Shown here in pieces: positions 46,392 through 48,058 of a stretch of DNA of 48,058 nucleotides; position 1 is the stretch's first letter; the number at the start of each line of letters is the position of its first letter. The position numbers were made by a program, and so were the translations under genes. This DNA is from Chloroflexota bacterium (GTDB taxonomy: Bacteria; Chloroflexota; Anaerolineae; Anaerolineales; Villigracilaceae). The DNA is taken from NCBI GenBank assembly GCA_016191845.1, contig JACPVF010000015.1, positions 407,258-455,315 of the forward strand, read 5' to 3'. The notes under the pieces are model-generated. The model was not told where the DNA came from, searched no databases, and saw only the letters and a program-made list of their open reading frames with translations.

Positions 46392-46703
46392 TTATGCCCA
46401 GCCCTGGTTCTTGATGAAGTCGCTGATGAAGGGGATCTTCACGTCCTGACCCTGGTACGCCTGATAGGCCCACCAGAACATGACGAGGAAGAGCACGGTG
46501 CCGCAACCGAAGGTCACGGTGGAGATAATCGTCAGCGCCACGGTGGCTACCAGCGACTGCACGGCGTTGAACTTGATGTAAGGACGAGCCTTCTTGTCCT
46601 CCATAAAGAGCACAACAATGGCGATGATGGGGAAAACGTACCCGAGCATGGCCCACAGTTTATCATCACTGGTCGGGCCGACGTTCATATTGTCACTGGA
46701 CAT
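46392..46703 (-). CDS. Short DUF4870-like membrane protein
   Basis: The 103-aa protein has KLWAMLGYVFPIIAIVVLFMEDKKARPYIKFNAVQSLVATVAL, which follows the DUF4870 pattern (helix, short charged turn, FNAVQS), then one more helix pair and a Trp-rich end. It lacks the longer linker of its neighbour. The ATG at 46703 has GAGGAGATTAAG upstream. TAAAAT at about 46748-46743 is a possible -10. The function is unknown. Confidence 0.85.
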   Translation of the reverse strand: MSSDNMNVGPTSDDKLWAMLGYVFPIIAIVVLFMEDKKARPYIKFNAVQSLVATVALTIISTVTFGCGTVLFLVMFWWAYQAYQGQDVKIPFISDFIKNQGWA

Positions 46704-46810
46704 CTTAATCTCCTCTGAATGGTCTGAATTGAATTTGGCGTATTTTACAACCAATCCACCCAAAACGCAACAAACCCTACCTGCCCACTGGTACTATTCG
46801 CGCGCTGTGC

Positions 46811-46822
46811 TACAATCGCGGC
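46811..46822 (+). promoter_or_regulatory. Extended -10 of a probable leaderless fmt transcript
   Basis: TGCTACAAT (TG-N extended -10, TACAAT at 46811-46816) ends six bases before the ATG at 46823. There is no Shine-Dalgarno sequence. Confidence 0.55.
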
Positions 46823-47731
46823 ATGTCGATCAAAGTTGTCTTCATGGGTTCTCCCGATTTTTCCCTCGCCACCTTGCGCGCGCTTGCGCAACACTATGAG
46901 GTAGTGGGCGTCGTCACTCAGCCCGACCGTGCCGCGGGGCGCGGCCGCGAACTCAAGCCGCCGCCCGTCAAAGTCTTGGCGCATGAATTGGGCCTGCCCT
47001 GCATCCAGCCCGTCAAACTGCGACAGCCTGAGGCGATGGACCAACTCCATGCCTGGGCGCCAGACTTGATTGTGGTGGCCGCTTTTGGGCAGATCCTCAA
47101 ACCCGAGGTACTCGACCTGCCGCGCTTCGGCTGCATCAACGTCCATGCTTCGCTGCTTCCGCGCTGGCGGGGGGCGGCTCCAATCAATGCCGCCATCCTG
47201 GCGGGGGACGCGGAGACAGGCGTGACCATCATGAAGATGGACCCCGGGCTGGATACGGGCCCGACCCTCAGTTGCCGCTCCCTCTCCATCGGTGCGGATG
47301 ATACGGCGGGTTCCATTTTTGAAGCCCTATCCACGCTGGGAGCCGACCTGCTGATCGAGACCCTGCCCGCTTACCTGAGCGGCGACCTGGTCCCTGTGCC
47401 ACAGCCTGAGGAAGGCATGACCTATGCGCCGATGCTCAAAAAGGAAGACGGTCTGCTCGATTTCAACCACCCCGCGGAAGAGTTGTCCCGTCGTGTGCGG
47501 GCCTTCAACCCGTGGCCAGGCGCATACTTTGAATGGGGCGACGGGGTCATGAAAGTCCATCGTGCGCACGCCGAGTCGGGATCTGCTTTAGCGGGGCAGA
47601 AGTTGATTGTGCATGGGTTCCCTGTCGTGGGTACCTCGGACGGCCTGTTCGTTTTGGACGAGGTCCAGCCGGCGGGTAAAAAAGCGATGAGCGGCAAAGC
47701 TTTCCTTGCAGGTGCGCGCGGCTGGGAATAG
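46823..47731 (+). CDS. fmt: Methionyl-tRNA formyltransferase
   Basis: The 302-aa enzyme transfers a formyl group from 10-formyl-THF to initiator Met-tRNA. The N-terminal domain has VVFMGSPDFSLATL, and the catalytic set Asn106, His108 and Asp144 lies in CINVHASLLPRWRGAAPI and MDPGLDTGPT. The C-terminal OB-like domain (about residues 205-302) has LSRRVRAFNPWPGAYF and ends normally. The length is slightly short but standard. Usually it lies next to def or rsmB; here neither is seen. Formylation matters especially for leaderless starts, which seem common in this window. Confidence 0.97.
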   Translation: MSIKVVFMGSPDFSLATLRALAQHYEVVGVVTQPDRAAGRGRELKPPPVKVLAHELGLPCIQPVKLRQPEAMDQLHAWAPDLIVVAAFGQILKPEVLDLPRFGCINVHASLLPRWRGAAPINAAILAGDAETGVTIMKMDPGLDTGPTLSCRSLSIGADDTAGSIFEALSTLGADLLIETLPAYLSGDLVPVPQPEEGMTYAPMLKKEDGLLDFNHPAEELSRRVRAFNPWPGAYFEWGDGVMKVHRAHAESGSALAGQKLIVHGFPVVGTSDGLFVLDEVQPAGKKAMSGKAFLAGARGWE

Positions 47732-47745
47732 ATTTAATTTGGATG

Positions 47746-47784
47746 AAAAAACATCCGCAGGCATTTGCCTGCGGATGTTTTTTT
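47746..47784. terminator. Bidirectional terminator
   Basis: ACATCCGCAGGCA and TGCCTGCGGATGT pair around a two-base loop, with A6 and T7 tracts. It separates fmt (+) and the SLH gene (-). Confidence 0.93.
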
Positions 47785-47802
47785 GTTACAGGGCCGAGCT
47801 AC

Positions 47803-48058
47803 TTACGGTAGAGGTAATTGGAAAGTACGGACGAGGAAGACAGCCATCTGGTCGCGGGTGACGGAGGTGGCAGGGCAGAAGTTGCCGCCGCCACAACCAC
47901 CGGTCACACCCTCGGCTGCCAGCTGCTTGATCCAGGCCGCCGCCCAGTAGGTGGTGGGCACATCGGCGAAGCCCGTGCTGGCACCCACCGCCGGCGGGTT
48001 GTAGCTGGCGCCATGCTCGGCGCGCAGCAGGAAGACCGCCATCTGGTCACGGGTGACC
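47803..48058 (-). CDS. SLH-repeat (S-layer homology) protein, C-terminal fragment
   Basis: Only the last 84 residues lie in the window; the gene continues beyond 48058. They show one complete S-layer-homology-type repeat and the end of another. VTRDQMAVFLLRAEHG and VTRDQMAVFLVRTFQLPLP are the repeat ends, and FADVPTTYWAAAWIKQLAAEGVTGGCGGGNFCPATS the linking unit. SLH repeats bind secondary cell-wall polymer or link surface proteins to the envelope. The pair of Cys in GGCGGGNFC is a variation typical of this kind of bacterium and could form a disulfide. The rest of the protein cannot be judged. Confidence 0.85.
   Translation of the reverse strand, partial: VTRDQMAVFLLRAEHGASYNPPAVGASTGFADVPTTYWAAAWIKQLAAEGVTGGCGGGNFCPATSVTRDQMAVFLVRTFQLPLP

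Noticed and set aside
1-48058. tRNA, rRNA, tmRNA or RNase P RNA genes
   Set aside because: I looked in all gaps for tRNA-like GGTTCGA loops with matching acceptor stems and for conserved RNA cores and found none; a covariance search would be needed to exclude small ones.

Overview
The window looks like a chromosomal stretch of an anaerobic or facultative bacterium of the Chloroflexota, most likely class Anaerolineae. This is inferred from gene content and style, not from a marker gene. The supporting features are lipoproteins with long Pro/Thr linkers, tandem LysM/M23 lipoproteins, a cysteine-containing SLH-repeat protein, split glycine decarboxylase (gcvPA/gcvPB), a fused formiminotransferase-cyclodeaminase, and several TA(T/C)AAT boxes lying 6-9 nt before a start codon. 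Several genes end in TGA, so the standard code applies. No rRNA or tRNA gene was seen.

Layout. (1) 137-2300 (+): an ECF sigma factor, a zinc-type anti-sigma factor, a zinc ribbon, a TlpA-like thioredoxin and an OsmC protein, probably a thiol/oxidative-stress operon. (2) 2354-7166 (-): three paralogous LysM / lysozyme-like / M23 cell-wall lipoproteins. (3) 7353-17363: mostly housekeeping and small accessory genes. They include a compact minus-strand run (cytochrome b5-like protein, GH13 glucosidase, YHS protein, DUF402, FdhD, hotdog thioesterase, GNAT), then DUF1697, VOC, a DHCW cupin, an unfamiliar 264-aa protein, a TetR/membrane-protein pair and a HAD phosphatase. (4) 17518-21576: FTCD, dCTP deaminase and oligoendopeptidase F. 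(5) 21589-34576: an accessory region. It holds a HEAT-like protein, a large arsenic cluster (arsM, a cysteine-rich mini-peptide, arsR, acr3, an AbrB-fused radical SAM/SPASM enzyme, a mini-thioredoxin, arsP, a second arsR, arsC), a RAYT transposase with dispersed REP hairpins, and a two-gene restriction-modification system whose nuclease domain is fused to the methylase. (6) 34583-38122 (-): glmS, a VOC protein and a DUF1786 protein. (7) 38241-41577 (+): three paralogous secreted lipoproteins, the last interrupted by an in-frame TGA where a paralogue has Trp. (8) 41649-45303 (-): gcvH-gcvPA-gcvPB under a tandem glycine riboswitch with an attenuator and a recognisable promoter. (9) 45326-48058: small DUF4870-type membrane proteins, fmt and the 3' end of an SLH protein gene.

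The arsenic cluster is the most system-like part. Three near-identical 16-18 bp inverted repeats (ATAGAC-N4-GTCTAT) stand before arsR, the cysteine-rich peptide and arsM, so the first ArsR probably controls three short transcripts. A second arsR with a different operator heads a five-gene run: arsR2, arsP, thioredoxin, radical SAM, acr3. The 27-residue peptide with seven cysteines has a strong Shine-Dalgarno sequence. Together with a peptide-maturase-type radical SAM protein of unknown substrate, it is the best candidate here for something undescribed.
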